Assembly: GCA_003255025.1 (NCBI GenBank)
Contig: QANY01006295.1
Span: 262,219 to 326,218 of the forward strand
Reading direction: 5' to 3'
Origin: Datisca glomerata
Lineage: Eukaryota; Streptophyta; Magnoliopsida; Cucurbitales; Datiscaceae
Length of the DNA stretch: 64,000 nucleotides
In this document: positions 33,733 to 46,303 of the stretch, in pieces
Numbering within the stretch: the first letter of the stretch is position 1
How the letters are laid out: each line of letters starts with the position of its first letter
Translations under genes and position numbers: made by a program
The notes under the pieces: model-generated
Seen by the model: only the letters and a program-made list of their open reading frames with translations
Database searches by the model: none
Told to the model about the DNA's origin: nothing

Positions 33733-35499
33733 AGTTACTTGATCGGTGTAGAATTAATCAATGTTGAATAACTTGTCACTGTTATACATCTACTCCTTCA
33801 GGCCCACGTGGCACCCTTTCCTTGGGATCCATTTCAGGATTGCTCTTTCTCGAGCATACTGATAGGGACATGCACATTAATAGGGTCATGTGAATCCAGT
33901 GGAATATTTTTTTTTCAATATTTTTATATACAATATTTTTAACTTTTAACATATTTTTTTAGTTTTGACCCTACTAAATTTCAACTGAACCCACTAAAAT
34001 TTAGTTTTACTCTTTTTTAAAATTTATTTCGTTCATAGTCTCATTCTTTTTCACTTTTGTAGCCCTCTACTTTCAAAACCCTTGATATCTTCCTTGAATC
34101 CCCCACCTCCATTTTCGATTCAACCCTACCCATGTCTAGTTCTACTTCTTCGCCAACTTTGGTTAAAGAGATAAGTACCCCTCTTTTTTAGAACATAGAA
34201 TAGTTGATTTTTCTAAGCTTAGGAATTATCAGTTATTTTAACTAACTTCATGGGTACATAATTTTCTATAATTTGACATAATGAAAAAATATATTGAGAA
34301 AAACATGTAAAAATTATATTATAAAATATACATCATGAAAAATAATATATCGGTAAAAGAAAATGACGTAACTGAACTGAACTTTTGACACCGCCCTTGT
34401 ATACTGACATGGGTTATTGTGGTCGTATGCCTTGTTACTACCGTGGGAGAATTCTTGTATTTTCTCAAACTCCAAACATGTTTGTTCTCTGGTCCATAGC
34501 TCTGATTTTCCTGAGTTGTTGGCCTTACGGGATTTGGCCCTCTCAAGTTTGTTGCTCTCAAGTACATCACATTTTGTCTTTGCTCCTAATTTTATGTACA
34601 ATCACTTTTTGTCCTTTCATAACGCTTTTAATCTTTCTTTTATTCTTTTAATCTTTCTGGCGCACAAACTTATCCCATCTCTCCCCTACTAAATTACTAC
34701 ACCTCACTCTCTCAAAATTTTCTTATTTTAAGTACAATCACATTTTATTCTTTTATATCACCTTCAATCTTTCTTTCATTCTTTTTTATCTTTTTCTCAC
34801 TTACACACTCAACCCATCACCTCATCCCCTCTCTTTCCCTCTCAACAGATTTCACTTCAACTTTAAGAGACGTCTCTCTTTCTCCCTCCCTCCCCCTTCC
34901 TTCTCTCTCCCTCTCTCTATCCCCCCTCTCTCCCCCCCTCCCTCCCTCCCTCCCAATGGTCCCACTACCCACTCACTACACCTCACACTCTCAAATTTTT
35001 CATATATTTAAGATGTGCTCTCTGGCGTGGCTCTCTCCCTCTTCAATCTTATTCAATATAATATTTCATTGGCTTGGCTAATGACTCAATACTCATAATT
35101 TACTAGTATAATGAAATTGAATTGAATGATTGTGATACTATTGAGATAGTCCATTTTTCACCTTGATCTTATAAAATAAGATGTCGCTGTTCTTTCACTC
35201 ATATTCTTTAATAATTAATAGCTAATTTTTTAACATTCTATTGATACTTTTTTCTTGTATTCTTTGTAGATGTCTACAATAAATTATGAATCCGGGTTTG
35301 AAAACATAAAAAGGAAAAAATAAATGAATTAATTCACTCACAAATGGAGCTCTTGATTAAATTTGTTATTAATAATAAACATGTGGTAAATTCAACCTTA
35401 ATTTTATAAAATAATGAGATACTCATACCCAATAACAAAAATAAAAATATAAAAAATAACGAAACAAGTAATGAATATGAAAACATTGATAAGCTATTG
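33733..35499. other. Intergenic or 5' region of a hAT relic; pyrimidine-rich tract
   Basis: No gene is supported. Between 34570 and 35000 related stretches recur (tacaatcac-type text followed by ttaatctttctt, and cctcactctctcaaa-type text), indicating decayed repeats of about 150 bp. 34860-34960 is almost pure C/T. Open frames at 34314-34692 have no recognisable domain. Confidence 0.45.
34860..34955. repeat. Polypyrimidine low-complexity tract
   Basis: A long C/T run with cctccctccctccc and ctctctccctctctc units. Such tracts can form triplex DNA and are unstable. Confidence 0.9.
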
Positions 35500-37111
35500 A
35501 ATTCTAATGTGATAGACATTTACAATCCATGACATTGGAATTGACACAAAACTCTACCAGATTTGTTAGTGGAAAAATGGTCCAGTGAGAGACAATAAAC
35601 TAAATTTTTCTCAAGATGAAAAGAATAGGCGTTTTTCTACCGTTAATTATATTAAAAAATTATCAAATGGAGAACAACATGATAGAAAATGATTAATATA
35701 TTCACAAGAATTTGATAAAATATATTCTTTTTGTTCTAAGTTATTTAACTCAATTTCAAACAAAAGTCAATGAAAGAATTATAAAATGAAAAAAATCTAG
35801 GTTATAAATTTAAAAGTCATGAGATGAGTAATGAACACATTACTAATATGAACATATGAGTTAATTTAGAAATGAGATTGCTAACAATAAGACGGTTTAT
35901 AAATTACCCAATAACAAATTAACAAAGAAAAAGATCATTGGAAGAAATTATTATTAAGAATCTAGAAATTGTAAAAATCTTTCTAAAAACATCTTTGCAT
36001 TTTGAGGAGAGAATGAAAAAAATTATCAAGAAAACAATGAAAATGGTCGAAACTTAATTGAAATGGTTGCAGAATTTGATCCTATAAAACAATAGAGTAT
36101 TAGTCGTATGCAACATGGTTAGATTCATATATCTTGGACATAACATACAAAATGAATTAATTAATATGCTAGCATTTAAAATGAAAAATTATAATCATTA
36201 CCAATATTAAGAAAGCAAAGTATTTTTTAGTCATACTTGATCGTACTCCTGATGCAAGTTATCAAGAATGTGTGAATATTTCAACAACTCCAATAAAAAT
36301 TGATGAATATTTCTTAGAATTTTTAGAAATATATGATACAATTGGAAAATGTCTTTTTGATTCACTAATGAATGTAATAAAAAGCCTTAGACTTGATGTG
36401 CATGATATAAGAGGACAATGATATGATAATGGATCTAACATAAAAGGAAAATATCAAGGTTTCTAAAAGATATTATTAGATATGAATCCTAGAGCATTCT
36501 ATTGTCATAATCTTGATCTAGAACTTTGTGATACGGTTAATTCTTGTTCTCAAGCAATTTTTTTAGAGTTTTACAATGATAATATATTTATTTTATTCTT
36601 CAATAAATCATTGAAAATTGTTACATGATCATCTATCTACTTTAACAATCAAAACACTATCTCAAACTCATAGAGAAAGTGGAATTAAAAGTGTTATGCA
36701 ATAAGATTTCAAGTTCCACAAATAAAAATATTTTATTTCAATTATCAAAAGTTAGTGAAGATCTCAAAATACATAGTGAAGCTCATTGCTTAGCAATGTA
36801 TGAGATAGAGAACTTAATTCTTATTGAGTATTATTATTTGGTATGATATCTTATTTGCTATTAATTCAATTAATAAGAACTTACAATTTAAGGACATGCA
36901 TATTGATGTTGTTATAGATCAATTAAAATGACTTATTTATTTTGAAAAATTATAGAGAAAATAAATTTAGATCTGCTTTAGTAACTTCTAAAAAAATAAC
37001 ATATGAAATGGAAATAAAACTAGTATTTCATGAAAAACGTATATTTAAAAGACAGTTCGATGAAATCAATAATGATGAAATAATATTCTCCTGAAGGATC
37101 TTTATGAATAA

Positions 37112-37156
<45 letters not shown>

Positions 37157-37650
37157 TCAAGCTATTTCTTGTATTGAGAATAGATTTAATAAATTTAAAT
37201 TATATGAAAACATTTTTGGTTTTTTACTTCACTTTCAAATATTAAGATCATTAGATGATGATAATTTACAAAAAAATGTTTAGACTTGACAATTTTTAAA
37301 ACATTATTTATTTTTTGATATTGACAACTTAGATCTATTTTCAGAATTAAAAGTAATAAGATAAGTTTTACAAGCTAGAATAATACTTTAATTGAAGTAT
37401 CGAACTATGTAAAAAACTTGATTCTTTTTTAAATACATGTATTGCTTATAGGATATTATTTGCAATCCCTATAATAGTTGCATCTATAGAAATAAGTTTT
37501 TCTAAATTAAAATTGATATAGTCATATTTACGATCAACTACATCATAAGAAAGATTGAGCGGTTTAGTGATGTTATCTATTAAAAAAATATTTTAAACAA
37601 ACTTGACTATAAAAATTTAATTAGTAATTTTGCATCTCAAAAGAATTATT
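35500..37650 (+). pseudogene. hAT transposase relic, TTF-type zinc finger / DUF4371 / dimerisation domain
   Basis: The N-terminal TTF finger region is seen as KLSNGEQHDRKW then YSQEFDKIYSFCSKLFNS (about 35660-35755). The DUF4371-type core gives KKAKYFLVILDRTPDASYQE (about 36208), YDNGSNIKGKYQGF (about 36420) and FYCHNLDLELCDTVNSCSQA (about 36500). IWYDILFAINSINKNLQFKD, then MHIDVVIDQLK, lie near 36835-36930. The C-terminal dimerisation part is near 37440-37540. Frameshifts, stops and an (AT)n insertion at 37121-37151 break it. No inverted ends were found. Confidence 0.85.
37121..37152. repeat. (AT)n microsatellite within the hAT relic
   Basis: About 15 AT units interrupt the hAT frame just before DQAIS-like text. 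It is preceded by a short ATT run. Confidence 0.95.
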
Positions 37651-38140
37651 TTTAAATAATCTTTTATCTTATAGAATAGTTTTTAGATTAAAACTCGAGT
37701 AAATTTTTTATTATAATTTTTACATATTACCGTTAATATCATTGAATTGCCCATATCGCACAGAACCCCAAATATCATTGAGCACCCTTGAAAATACCGA
37801 TAAGGGTTCCTAATAATAATCAATTTCCCCCTATCAGGTAATACTTCTTACATATTCCTCTTCATCATAAATAATATTTGATAACTTGGTGCAATGGGGA
37901 GCAGAAGGTATACAAAGTTAAGATAAAGAATATATAGTACATTTAGATAATGATAAATGAAGGAGACGGCAATTGCACCCGACAAGTGATTTTGAGTTGT
38001 TAGTGGCTAAAGATAATATATACACATATATAGACACATCTAGGCTTCTCAATATTTTTTATATGGTGAGAAATATTTTAACTTGAAGTAACTTCTAATT
38101 ATCGATCTTTTTTGTGTGTGTAATTATATAAGTATCCCTA
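37651..38140. other. Intergenic, no gene recognised
   Basis: AT-rich sequence following the hAT relic. A T/TG-rich run (about 38108-38148) leads into the exon-like fragment. Confidence 0.5.
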
Positions 38141-38151
38141 TCTCTTTGCAG

Positions 38152-38272
38152 TGAGCCTAATCCTGTTCCGATCGGTGTTAGATATAAAGCCTGGCAACAA
38201 GTGTTTTCTGTGGAAGTCGAATTCGCGCAGAACTCGAACAATTTAATCCCACTGAAGCTCCATAACCATTGA
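38152..38272 (+). pseudogene. Orphan terminal-exon-like fragment, 39 codons
   Basis: A pyrimidine-rich tract ending ctctttgcag (38142-38151) is followed by an open frame of 39 codons and a TGA. It reads EPNPVPIGVRYKAWQQVFSV followed by an acidic/hydrophobic end (LIPLKLHNH). The composition is less AT-rich than the flanks. I do not recognise the family, and no upstream exon was found in the preceding 500 bp. It may be a gene fragment captured by a transposon or left by a deletion, or chance. Confidence 0.3.
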
Positions 38273-38920
38273 CGCTACATTTAATAGTTCTTATAATCAT
38301 CTGCCTTAATCTATAGATTTGTCGATTATATGATAAGCGTCTGAAATTTGAACGTTAACTATATTTGAACATATGAGAATTCAAATTTTAAAGTCATATA
38401 TATTTTAATTCTAAAAGCAAGCTTCTTAATATTTTTCTACTCATAGTTTTATAAAAAGAACAAATAAGTGACTCATAAAATATTGCATAAATAATCATTT
38501 GATCATCTCAATAATGCAAAAAGGCTGTCAATGGAAAAGAGAGAATGAACACAGACCTATATGAGTGAAGAATTCATGAGCAAAGTGATAAGTGGATTTT
38601 TTTGGCTAAAAAGGAAGCGTCTTTGCTTTTTAGTACGCGAAAGAAAGACAGGACACAAAAAGATATGATAGAAAACAGGATTGAACACCCACATCAGACC
38701 CCACTGAAATATATATGTCAACTTTATCTTATCTATGTTGATTTTCAGCATAGAACAACGAGTAGTTAATTATCTGGATCGTTGGATTAAATCTAAATAA
38801 AGAGTCGAATTATTCTATGTCATTAAAAGATTAACTGTAAAAACCCTACTCTGTTCTCTCTACTTGTAATTTTATGAGTAATTCATTCACTTTGTCCGCC
38901 GTAAAAGTATTTTTTCATTT

Positions 38921-39340
38921 GGGTAAAATTCATTTTAGACCAATAAAAATTGTTATCATCGCTTATTTGAGTGCTGAACTACAAATTATTAGCCATTAAA
39001 AACATTTGGTTTTTAATTCTTAGCCATTAATCGTTATGGTTTCTGTTATTCACTTGACTTGCATATTATCCATTTACGTAAATCAAACTCTGTTTCTCAC
39101 CCAAGAGAACGGACCTAGATTTTTTTTTTTTACAATTTCTCGTGCAAGCAGCTAAAAAATGTTTTTTTTGCAAGAGCAGCGATAGAATGTTGATAGCGTG
39201 CATAAATTGCTAATGATCTGTGAGTTTATGGATCAGTTTGATAAAATTAAAACTTCAAGGACCAAATTGATAAAATTTGAACTTTAAGGATCAAATTGGT
39301 TACGAGCGCAAACTTTAGGAGTCCGAAGTGTATTTCACTC
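38921..39340. mobile_element. Mutator-like MITE, 420 bp (probable)
   Basis: The left end GGGTAAAATTCATTTTAGAC pairs with the right end, whose reverse complement is GAGTGAAATACACTTCGGAC. Flanks ttttcattt (38912-38920) and tatttattt (39341-39349) match at 7 of 9 positions, suggesting a decayed 9-bp target duplication. Inside, aaggaccaaattgataaaa-type motifs recur. No coding sequence. Confidence 0.6.
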
Positions 39341-40859
39341 TATTTATTTGAAATACATAGACTTGTATGTCGACATGCTAATATTAGTATTCAATTGAAA
39401 TTTACAAAAAAATGACATGTGCCAATGATCTAATTTTATTAATATTTAGCCATACAATGAAATGAATCCAAGCCAATATTATGTGTAGATACCAAATTAA
39501 TAACTTAATTGAGAAGCATGAAATTGACGTGAAAATTGCATTGATATTGTTTATAAAACATGAAAACTTGATGGAGAAAGATGGATACATAAAAAATGAT
39601 TCAAATAATTATATGAAAATATAAAAATAGGAGTGTAACTCACCCTGGCTTTTTTAATAATGTGAGAACTGTAAAAATTATCATCTCTCCGGCTCAAATT
39701 GTAAAAGTGGCGGGCAAACTTTTTTTCCAAAAGGGCCAGAATAATGTAAATTACTTATTTACATCTGTGTAATTTTTGAAAATAAATTTTTTACTTCGAT
39801 CATTTTTTGTCATTCTTCCAAAAAAATTTTTGGTGATTTTTATAGTTTGAGTTGCAAAAATGACTTTTCTTATCTTATTTGTTTTATAAATATAAAATAA
39901 TAAATTGTTTTTTTAAATTATAAATCTACAGATGTTGGAGGATATCTATGACTCGACCCATGATCTCATGAAATGGATGCATGGACTTGATTATTGTGCT
40001 AATAAATCTTGCAAAATAGGCTTTAACGCAAGAAGAATATGCTAAATATTATAATTGGGGAATTGTAGGAGTGACGGGTTTTAAGGAGGGAGTTATAGTT
40101 AAAAATTAGTAAAAATGCCCGAATACAATACTAGGCTGATGTGAATAAACTAACAACTCACATAGAACCACGCTGGTTTTATGTGAGAATTCCAAAAAAC
40201 TGGGTCATTTTAAAAAAAAAATCTAGCGTCCGCTTACTTAATCTCATTTAAAATCTATTTTCCCATCATTTCTTTACGTATCATTAAATCTATAATCACG
40301 TGCGTTACACATATAGTTTTGTTTTCATTAAATAATATATTTGATAACATCTTAGGTGGTGATAGGACGCAACTCTTTTCAACATTTTAGAAATTTTACA
40401 AATAACTAACTGCAAATAATCATGATCACAATCAATAACGTATTTAGGGTAGAAGATGATGCAATGTTGGAGAATGTCTTTTAATTTGATCCAGAATTTT
40501 AAAAGATGGTCAAATTTTAAAATAAACATATCGTCTAAGAGTATAAAGACGATCAATATAAAAAATTAAAAATTTGAAGACTTATGAGAAATACATATTT
40601 TGTAGTAAGAGTTAATTCTTATAACTTTCTTGAAATAGCTTAAGCATACTCACTTTTGTGGAAAATATTTTTAGGTGAAGACTTCTTTAATAGTAATATG
40701 GAAATGATTAGTTGTAAATGTTAATTTGTTTGTAACTTATACATTGTGCTTTATAATTTTAATCTTTAACTTTCAACCTCAATTATCGTACAATTTTATT
40801 ATCAGAGGGGTATCTTAGGAATATCATTATTATGGTTGGATTGAATTTTCCAAAAGTGA
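39341..40859. other. AT-rich intergenic DNA
   Basis: No gene is supported. It contains copy 2 of the dispersed repeat (39660-39795). A small open frame at 40305-40556 has no motif. Confidence 0.5.
39660..39795 (+). repeat. Dispersed repeat, copy 2
   Basis: It matches 12118-12262 in order and orientation: ctgtaaaaattatcat, ctcaaattgtaaaag, aataatgtaaat and ttatttacatctgtgtaa. Just downstream, tttttatagtttgagttgca is a partial inverted copy of its start, so it may be a foldback MITE. Confidence 0.55.
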
Positions 40860-41160
40860 GTTTCAGTTCAATCTCCAATAAGCCAACGAGACTTCTTTCG
40901 TTTGGTAGGACGACGAAAGGCTACTTCAATCTAGGAAACAGTCGGAAACTCGAGAGGGTCGCCTTTGGAAGCGTTCGCCGGTAACAAAAGCGTCACGACA
41001 TAATCAAAAGAAAGGAGTTTAGCTGACTGAATCCAATCCATAAACCCAGAAAGAAAGAAAGTGCGTTCCCTTTCGTCAAGTAGGTAAAAAAAGAGGCTAT
41101 GACCTACTATATTAACTTACTCTTTTTCTCCTTCCCTTTTGTTTGCCTTCTTAGAAACTT
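40860..41160. other. Possible mitochondrial DNA insert (NUMT)
   Basis: This 300-bp block has a different texture from its AT-rich flanks: balanced composition, purine-rich runs such as cagaaagaaagaaagtgcgt and ggaaacagtcggaaactcg, and no ORF. This resembles plant mitochondrial intergenic DNA. Based on texture only. Confidence 0.3.
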
Positions 41161-42413
41161 CTCAAACAAATTTAATTCTTATAAACCATTTCCAATTTCC
41201 TAAAATAAAAAGCTAAGTTTTTAGGCTTTATTATGAGCCACTATTAGTGCTATAAGTGGGCATCAAAAAGGATAAAAAAATTAGATCTAGAGCATAAATT
41301 AAAGTACTGAATTCGATATTGAGCTCCCTTTTATGCCTAATTACAACTACATCCCCCAAAATAAGCAACGCTAGCCAACTTATAAAAGAAATGTACTTTC
41401 ATGTTTTTGAAGGCAAATAAATTTCATTAAATTTGGGATTGATTATAGACATAAATCTAGATATGTACTGCAAGGTGGGTACAAATGCACATTCCAATAC
41501 AAATAGAAACGAAAGAAGAGATAACTAATCGACTCGTTAAAACACCCATTACCACTTAGGTTGGCTCGTTCGACTAGTATAAAGAGTGTATAAAAAATGT
41601 GTTTTCTACACAACCCGAAAACTTCTAAATTGAAAGAAAAATAGACTGGAGTCTCCTTCTTCAATGGAAGAAAAGAAAAATGTACAGGGTGATTGAGCAC
41701 GAAAGAAAAGAAAATGTGAAAATCAGGATAGAGGAGCGTGAGGAAGAACCAAATCTCATTAATATGAAAATAAATGACATTATGTCAAGGCCCCATTTGA
41801 TAAAGGTAATTCGAGTAAGTGTATTTAATATCTAGGGCATCTAATAACATTGTCAAGTCTGTTATAAGGAATTTAGCTCTGATTTCGTAAGTCATCTTAC
41901 TCATAGAGATTGGCATTCAAATTCTTTAAGAATATTTTCAATTTCCATGTACATATCTAATTTCTTAGACATTGTTATAATTATTTATAATTTCACTTTT
42001 ATCCTTCTTCTTTTTTATCTACTATTTCTTTTATTTCTACCTACTTTTCGTATATGTAATATTTTAATTGAGACTAGTAGTATAGATATCTCGCGTAGAA
42101 TACACTTTTATTTGCATAATTTTATTTTTAATTGATTTATATGTAAGTTTTTTACTTCATTTTGTAATTTGTTGTTTATATTAATATTAACAAAAGTTAG
42201 ATGTCTCTTGCATATATATTTGCTGGATTATATAAGTTCAAAAATAGTATGCCGCATAGTTTGGCTTGGCTACCATGTATTGTGATTCAGGATGATATGC
42301 TGAAATTTGGCTCACATTGCATGTTTATGTCTCTTCTATGCTTGTTACGAAGGTTCTGGTATCAATGTCTTTATATCTAGATTCTAGTAGAACAAGCTGA
42401 GCTTTATGAATTT
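41161..42413. other. Intergenic, insertion locus of gypsy D
   Basis: No gene is supported. It ends at the 5-bp target attcc (42414-42418) into which element D inserted. Confidence 0.5.
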
Positions 42414-42418
42414 ATTCC

Positions 42419-43126
42419 AATTAGACACAAAATTTTAGATCAATCAAAGTTCACCACGTCACAAGTTGGTGGGTCTATAATCGATCAATCACAAGTTGTC
42501 ATGTGTCATCTTTAAAGGCCAGTCAAATTATGCCAAGTGCAAGAGACGATTGGAAAAGCTTCATTTTATGCCAAATGAGAAAATGCCACATGTCATAATG
42601 ACATAACAAGTCAAATAAAATAATGATATGTGGCATCTTAAATGGCCATTAAAATTTTGTCACGTATGACAAAAACTTCCTCAAAACCTCTAGAAATAGG
42701 TGGGAGTCTCATTTCATCAGGCAGAAGTTTTCTAAAGATACAAAAGCTTTCAAAAGCCTTGAGGAAACTTCAGAGTTTAGAAGGAAGAATTTTAAGAATT
42801 CTACAAAGAATTCATCCGAAGTTCAAGACGCTCAAGTTACATAACGAGTTCGATTGATCTCTAAACAATCTCGAAACCTAGAGATTCAAGAAGAATTCAT
42901 CTGAGTTTTTTACCATCAAGCGTAGAAGATTTTACCTTTAATCCGAGAAATTCAGTATCAAGCCTCGAATTGAAGTTCAATGTAAGAGAAAAAGCAGAGG
43001 ATTATTCTTTTGTAAAGAATTCATAAACAAATATTGTACTCATTCAAATTATCAATACAAAAATTATATTTGTCAATCAATTTTTGTTGTTCGATTTTTT
43101 CTAATAATGAAAAATTTGTGAGTTCA
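42419..43126 (+). repeat. 5' LTR of gypsy D (708 bp)
   Basis: It aligns with the 3' LTR from ttagacac/ttggtcac to ttca/taca. The expected TG start has become AA. A TATA-like ctagaaatagg (about 42689, tataaatagg in the partner) marks the promoter. Shared blocks include gaacgagttcgattgatctc-type text near 42846. Confidence 0.93.
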
Positions 43127-43150
43127 AATTTCTGCACGCCCGGTGGGCCA
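43127..43150 (+). promoter_or_regulatory. Primer binding site region of gypsy D
   Basis: Directly after the 5' LTR lies ctgcacgcccggtgggcc, matching the TGGCxCGCCCxxTGGG-type sites of Tat-like elements. The tRNA species cannot be fixed from sequence alone. Confidence 0.6.
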
Positions 43151-43199
43151 TCTCTGCCTTTCATCTCTTTCTCCTTTCAAGTTTAAAGTTCCAAGTTTC

Positions 43200-44090
43200 T
43201 TACCATCATCAAGTTCAATGGCTTCAAAAAGCTTCTCAAATCACCAACTTTATTGATGCTAAAGATTCGATTCATGCTGTTGATCAAACTGTGATCACAA
43301 ACAATACCAATCAGATGACAAATGCAATGAAAGACTTGTTCAGTGGCACGATGACTCGCAATTGCCTGAGAACTATTGGTTTTCAAATTAATCAACAATC
43401 TTGCTTTGCATATCACAAGTCACACAGACAACCAATCATCTCTTTGAATTTTCTTGCTGGAAAGAGTAACATTACTCCTGCAAAAGTCTTGAATATTGGG
43501 GAAAATTCATCATACTATGATGGCTCGGAGACTATGTCTGTCATGATGGCTGATGCAACTACCGTTAAAGAAAATCTCGCTGAGATGGAGCAAAAGATCT
43601 TTGCTTTGACAAAGGTGGTAGAGGACAAAGATTTTATAGACCCTAAGGCTATGAAAAGACTAAGTTTAAAATATGGACTTGGCCATAAACCAAAAGAACC
43701 TGTACGCATAACAATCAAAAGCGAGGATATCTGTGCAATACTTCACTATTGAGGAACAAGAGGTAAAAGAAATTAAACAAGAGGCACAAAGAGTCTCTGT
43801 CTTTGATCGCATTAAAGCTCAAGCTGAACGCAGTTCAGTTTTTGAGAGGTTGACTGTTTCTCACACAAGAGTAGGTCAAGTTACAAGAATGAGAAATATG
43901 TCAGTCTTCAATCAACTTAAAGGCTCACGTATAGTAGTAAATGCCCATCGAAAGTCTAATGATGGGGTTGTGAATACTTCATGTGCGATAAATGATGATA
44001 AAGAGGTAAATTGCAAGAACCCTTCAAGAATGAAGCGACAGTCATCTATCTCCATAAATATTCAGGGTTCCCTAAAAGTAAGATGACGAA
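43200..44090 (+). pseudogene. gypsy D gag/protease remnant (shortened)
   Basis: Two overlapping ORFs are seen (43291-43752, 43733-44086). The second has EIKQEAQRVSVFDRIKAQAE and SVFERLTVSHTRVGQVTRM, a linker typical of Tat-like elements before protease. The capsid core and the aspartic protease are not recognisable, so about 1 kb or more is missing relative to autonomous relatives. Functional reading is unlikely. Confidence 0.65.
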
Positions 44091-44281
44091 CTATTGTGTT
44101 TACAAGTACGTCATAAAAGAAAGTTGAAGATGAAGGCTTTACATGTACAAGTTACCATGTCGCCATTCAAGATGATTCAAGCTCTGAAACATCTGAAGAT
44201 GAGGTTGTGGAAGCCCTTCCAGTGTTAGAAGATGGTGGATAGGTAATAATTGATGAACTAAAAGAAGTCAACTTAGGTACT

Positions 44282-45560
44282 TTGGAGGAACCTCGTCCAA
44301 CCTTTGTTAGTGCATTTCTTACACCTGAAGATGAAGAGGAGTACCTTAAGTTTTTGTTGGAATATAAAGATGTCTTTGCTTGGAGCTACAAGGAAATGTC
44401 GGGCTTAGATCCAAAGATAGCAGTTCATAATTTAGCTATGAAATATAGAGTTCGGCCTGTCAAGCAAGCACAATGTCACTTCCAACCTGGACTCATCCCT
44501 CAAATAGAAAATGAAGTCAACAAGCTAATTGAAGCTAACTTCATTCGTGAAGTTAAATACCCTACATGGATTGCGAACATTGTCTCTGTGAAGAAGAAAA
44601 ACAGACAAATTTACGTCTATGTTGACTTTCACGATCTCAATAATACAGGCCAAAAAGATGACTTTTCATTGCCTATAATAGAGTTGATGATTGATGCGAC
44701 CATCGATCATGAAGCACGATCTTTTATGGATTGGTCTTCTGGCACCACAAGACGAAGAGTTGAATGTCTTCCGAACTTCAAAGGAATCTACTGTTATAAA
44801 GTCATGCACTTTGGATTGAAGAATGCTGGTGGTACATATCAACGAGTGATGTAGAGAATTTTTAATGATTTGCTTCACAAAAATGTTGAGTGTTATATTG
44901 ATGACTCAGTGGTAAAGACGAAACAAAGGATAAACCATTTACAAAATCTACGCAATTTCTTTACTTGTCTTAGGAAATATCAACTTGAGATGAATCAACT
45001 CAAGTGTGCTTTTGGAGTTACATGGGGTAAATTTCTTGACTTTGTGGTAAGACATCGAGGCATAGAAATAGACCAGTCAAAGGTAGACGCGATTCAGAAA
45101 ATGCATGAGCCGTAAAATCTAAATGAATTTAGAATTCTTCAAGAACGTCTTGCCCACATTCGAAGATTCATATCAAATTTGGCAGGACGATGTCAACCAT
45201 TTCATCGTCTAATTAAGAAAGACACCCACTTTGAATGGGATGAAGCGTGTAGAAAAGCTTTTGAAAGCATCAAGAAGTACTTGCTTCACCCTTCTATTTT
45301 GGGAGCTCTGATAACGGGTAAACCGCTTGTATTGTACACTACCGTGTAAGAAAAATCTCTAGGAGCTCTTCTAGCACAAAAAAGTGAAGAAGAAAGGAAA
45401 ATGTATTGTACTACCTTAGTTGAACCATAAATGAAGCTAAGCTGAACTACTCGCCTATTGGGAAGACCTATCTCGCTCTCTTCTTCGCCATTGATAAGTC
45501 AATGCATTACGTGAAAGCATTCTCTATACAGTTGATAGCCAAGGCTGATCCCAAAATGGG
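44282..45560 (+). pseudogene. gypsy D reverse transcriptase
   Basis: The 190-residue ORF starts MEEPRPTFVSAFLTPEDEEE and contains DVFAWSYKEMSGLDPKIAVH, EANFIREVKYPTWIANIVSV and MHFGLKNAGGTYQRVM. A TAG stands where relatives have Gln. ECYIDDSVVKT follows, the active site here reading YIDD. The rest (LEMNQLKCAFGVTWGKFLDF, HIRRFISNLAGRCQPF) runs to about 45420 with further stops. Confidence 0.92.
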
Positions 45561-45599
45561 TTGTATTACTTCAACAATTTGACATCATTTACGTACCTC

Positions 45600-46303
45600 A
45601 AAAATCAGTAAAAGGACAAGCATTGGCGGATTTCTTAGCAGATCACCCATTACCGTCAGAATGGAAACTGTCAGAATACCTTCCTGATGAAGAAGTATTC
45701 AATGTCGAGACTTGCACTCCTTGGATAATTTTCTTTGATGGAGTGGCAAGACATAATGGAGCTGGAGCTAGGATAATTTTTGTTACTCCGAAGAGGCAGA
45801 TCTTACCATATAGTTTCGTATTAAGTGAATTGTGCTCTAACAATGTGGCTGAATATTAGGCGTTAAAAATTGGCCTTGAGATGGCTCTAGAAATTGGAGT
45901 TGACAAACTCAAAGTGTATGATGACATAAAACTGATTATAAATCAATTAAGGATGCAATGTGATGTGAAGAAGGATGATTTAATTCCATACTTCAAGTCT
46001 GCAAAACGACTAATGGAGAAATTTGAAAGTATTGCACTTGAACATGCCCCGAGAGAAAAAAATCATCAAGATGATGTGTTACCTAACTTAGCTACAACTT
46101 TATCAATATGGGGTGAAGAAATTATCAATGTACCAGGATGCCAAAAGTGGGTGATCCCATCAATTGGCGACGAGCAAGAAGAGTCTAATATAGTTTCAGT
46201 TTGCGTAATTGAAGAAGAGGATTGGCGTCAACCGATCATTGAGTATTTAAAACATGGAAAATTACCCAATGAGCCACATCATAAAGTTGAAATACGCAGA
46301 TGA
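45600..46303 (+). pseudogene. gypsy D RNase H and linker
   Basis: PWIIFFDGVARHNGAGARII holds the first catalytic Asp and SELCSNNVAEY the Glu region. A TAG at 45856-45858 again replaces a codon that is Gln in relatives. GLEMALEIGVDKLKVYDDIK then LIINQLRM carries the next Asp. The ORF 45881-46303 continues through the linker to integrase. Confidence 0.9.

Noticed and set aside
34314..34692. Several overlapping ORFs on both strands
   Set aside because: All lie in decayed repeat DNA with overlapping antisense frames. None matches a known family by eye.
38740..38800. gatcgttggattaaa shared with 14970, possibly an LTR fragment of gypsy B
   Set aside because: The match is only about 15 bp and the flanks do not continue it.
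43183..43718. Antisense ORFs in the gypsy D gag region
   Set aside because: They mirror the sense frames and contain no domain.
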